From the NCBI GenBank assembly GCA_030448085.1, contig JAUJNU010000012.1, forward strand, positions 1-40,511: 40,511 bases of DNA. The letters run 5' to 3'. Made by a program: the position numbers and the translations under genes. Positions 39,005-40,511 of this stretch are shown in pieces. The notes beneath the pieces are model-generated. The model had not been told where the DNA came from. It searched no databases and saw only the letters and a list, made by a program, of their open reading frames with translations. Origin of the DNA: Actinomycetota bacterium (lineage in GTDB: Bacteria; Actinomycetota; UBA4738; CADDZG01; WHSQ01). Position 1 is the stretch's first letter, and every line of letters begins with the position of its first letter.

Positions 39005-40090
39005 TCATCCGACGATCTCGGGGACCCGTCCGCAGAACGGGAACAGAGCGGCTTCTCCATCGGGTGCGAAGAAGTGCACCTTACCGGCGAGCTTCACTTC
39101 AACCTCGGCCCCCACCTCGAGGTCCGGCCGGGGCCCCAGAAGCCTGACGTTCAGCGGCGTGCCGTCGCGAAGTCGGGCTTTGACGAGTTGATCGTGACCG
39201 TAGAACTCGGCGTCCTCTACAAGGGATCCACCGTCCGCACTCCTCTCGACGATGAGCGACTCGGGTCGCACCATCACCTCGACCGGACCGTCGGCCAGAC
39301 CGGGGGCCGCGATCGCGCCCAGCACGGTAGTCGCACGGCCCCCGGAGACCATCCCGGGCAGGAAATTGGACTCCCCGACCAGCACCGCCACCTTCTTCGA
39401 AGCCGGGGCCCCGTAGACCTGGTGTGGCGTCCCCACCTGCAGGACTCGCCCATCCGCCATCACCGCCAGCTCATCGGCCATCGAGAGGGCTTCTTCCTGG
39501 TCGTGCGTGACGAAGATCGCGGTCGCCTTGGCCTCCGTCAGGACACCGCGCACCTCGGCCCGCACCCTGGCGCGCAATGTCGCGTCGAGGTTGGAGAACG
39601 GCTCGTCGAGGAGGATCACCTCGGGCGATGGCGCCAGCGCCCGAGCAAGTGCTACTCGTTGCTGCTGCCCCCCGGAGAGCTCGTGCGGGAGTCTTCGCGC
39701 CTGTTCCGAGAGGCGGACCAGATCGAGCACCTCACGCACACGCTCGCTGCAGTCGCCTCTCAAGCCGAAGGCGACGTTGTGCCATACATCGAGGTGCGGG
39801 AAGAGAGCCCAGTCCTGGAAAACCATGCCGATGCGGCGCTTCTCAGGCTCCACCCAGGTGCCGGGGCCGGCGACCCTGCGGCCGCCCACGAAGACCTCGC
39901 CCAACCCGGGACGCTCGAAGCCGGCCATCACCCGCAGGGCAGTCGTCTTGCCGCACCCGCTGGGGCCGAGGAGCGCCATGAGGACCCCGGCCTGGAGCTG
40001 GAGAGTGAACCCGTCGAGGGCCGCGACCTCACCGAAGTGGCGGGTCACGTCGGTGCAGCTGAGGACGCTGCCGTTCCCGCTCGTCATCAT
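39005..40090 (-). CDS. ABC transporter ATP-binding protein, FbpC-like (iron(III) uptake)
   Basis: 361 aa, ATG 40090 overlapping the permease stop (ATGA). Walker A GPSGCGKTT (42-50), Q-loop FQDWALFPH (91-99), signature LSGGQQQRVALARAL (138 on), Walker B VILLDEPFSNLD (158-169), H-loop IFVTHDQEEALS. The C-terminal ~120 residues form a TOBE-type regulatory domain (VMVRPESLIV, DAEFYGHDQLVKARLRDG), as in FbpC/PotA/ThiQ importers. Substrate assignment to iron rests on the companion ferritin and DtxR genes and on FbpC-like features; thiamine or polyamine import cannot be ruled out from the ATPase alone. Confidence 0.92.
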   Translation of the reverse strand: MMTSGNGSVLSCTDVTRHFGEVAALDGFTLQLQAGVLMALLGPSGCGKTTALRVMAGFERPGLGEVFVGGRRVAGPGTWVEPEKRRIGMVFQDWALFPHLDVWHNVAFGLRGDCSERVREVLDLVRLSEQARRLPHELSGGQQQRVALARALAPSPEVILLDEPFSNLDATLRARVRAEVRGVLTEAKATAIFVTHDQEEALSMADELAVMADGRVLQVGTPHQVYGAPASKKVAVLVGESNFLPGMVSGGRATTVLGAIAAPGLADGPVEVMVRPESLIVERSADGGSLVEDAEFYGHDQLVKARLRDGTPLNVRLLGPRPDLEVGAEVEVKLAGKVHFFAPDGEAALFPFCGRVPEIVG

Positions 40091-40511
40091 TCCGCCTTCA
40101 CCTCTAGATCCTGAACCTCGACCCTCCTGACCAGAAGATACAAAGGTAGGGCGCATACCACCACGAGCAGCAGCGCGGGCGCTGCTGCCTTGGCGTAAGC
40201 GCCGGCCGCGGCCCCCGTCCAGACCCTTGTCGCCAACGTCTCGAACTCGGTGGGCCGAAGGAGCAGGGTTGCCGGGAGCTCCTTCATCGAGGTGAGGAAG
40301 ACGAGGGCCGCACCGGCGAGCGCGCCGCGAGAGATGAGAGGCGCGAGGAGCCGCGCGAAGACCTTGGTGCGAGTGGCGCCGAGAGCCCGGCCCGCCTCCT
40401 CCACGCGCGGGCCCACCTGAAGGAGCGAGGTCCTCAGGGGCTCGGTCGCCTGCGGCAGGAAGAGCACGACGTATGCGATCACGACGAGCGGAAGGCTTTG
40501 GTAGAGGAATG
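40087..40511 (-). CDS. ABC importer permease, FbpB/ThiP-type, truncated by window edge
   Basis: C-terminal part of a binding-protein-dependent permease, open to the window end (FLYQSLPLVVIAYVVLFLPQ in frame to 40511). The conserved cytoplasmic EAA loop reads VEEAGRALGATRTKVFARLL, which contacts the ATPase. It is followed by two helices (ALAGAALVFLTSMKELPATL, AAPALLLVVVCALPLYLLV) and a short tail. The domain with MKELPATLLLRP is typical of iron(III) (Fbp/Sfu) and thiamine permeases, which are often two fused 6-helix halves. The rest and the substrate-binding protein would lie beyond the window. Confidence 0.9.
   Translation of the reverse strand, partial: FLYQSLPLVVIAYVVLFLPQATEPLRTSLLQVGPRVEEAGRALGATRTKVFARLLAPLISRGALAGAALVFLTSMKELPATLLLRPTEFETLATRVWTGAAAGAYAKAAAPALLLVVVCALPLYLLVRRVEVQDLEVKAE

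Overview
The window (about 40.5 kb, GC-rich throughout) looks like a chromosomal segment of an uncultured actinomycete-type bacterium (Actinomycetota). Lineage markers are a dnaK-grpE-dnaJ-hspR-clpB heat-shock cluster with a HAIR-type HspR operator, an RskA-like anti-sigma factor, a deazaflavin (F420)-type nitroreductase, a DUF222/HNH protein, DUF4383, an actinobacterial-style ribosomal protein S1 and a PolA with a Tyr in the O-helix. No phage, plasmid, IS element or CRISPR array was found; most genes are housekeeping or envelope/stress genes.

Layout. 1-561: end of an ABC-2 exporter permease. 566-5444 (minus): lipoprotein with a HExxH site, D-2-hydroxyacid dehydrogenase, a 39-aa zinc ribbon, intact clpB and an hspR. 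5445-11321 (minus): an AT-rich junction, a second frameshifted copy of most of clpB plus hspR, then dnaJ, grpE and dnaK, driven by a clear sigma-70 promoter with a HAIR operator. 11413-18015 (minus): small zinc-ribbon protein, membrane GAF histidine kinase, subtilase with a Trp/Gly repeat tail, GerMN/Gmad2-like lipoprotein, DUF4442 hotdog protein, secreted calcium-binding-repeat protein. 18116-21446: a 38-aa membrane peptide, tRNA-Val(CAC), uvrA. 21543-26684: class-V aminotransferase, DUF4383 protein, cupredoxin, a lipoprotein with two copies of a helical domain, and an ECF sigma/anti-sigma pair. 26698-35701: uvrB, YqgE, F420-type reductase, HAD hydrolase, coaE, rpsA, polA. 35731-37573: HNH protein with a coupled 44-aa ORF, then a structured leader with two tiny overlapping ORFs. 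37737-40511: iron block with a DtxR-type regulator facing a permease-ATPase-ferritin operon.

Sequence quality dominates the interpretation. Single-base indels, many in homopolymers, break genes that should be essential (dnaK, grpE, rpsA, coaE, polA, and also uvrB), in patches at about 5.5-11.0, 22.4-25.2, 28.0-32.0 and 35.2-37.9 kb. Other stretches (2.4-5.4, 11.0-22.4 and 38-40.5 kb) are clean. I read these as consensus errors. The clpB-hspR duplication is therefore most likely two overlapping contig ends joined without merging; a true tandem duplication with a decaying copy is the less likely alternative.

Functional themes are protein quality control (DnaK/GrpE/zinc-finger-less DnaJ/ClpB under HspR), nucleotide excision repair and replication (UvrA, UvrB, PolA), iron homeostasis (DtxR, FbpBC-like importer, ferritin) and a possible envelope copper/redox module (cupredoxin, tandem helical lipoprotein, ECF sigma and anti-sigma). 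The least explained pieces are the structured leader with two overlapping small ORFs at 37.1-37.6 kb and the paired-domain lipoprotein at 24.0-25.3 kb.
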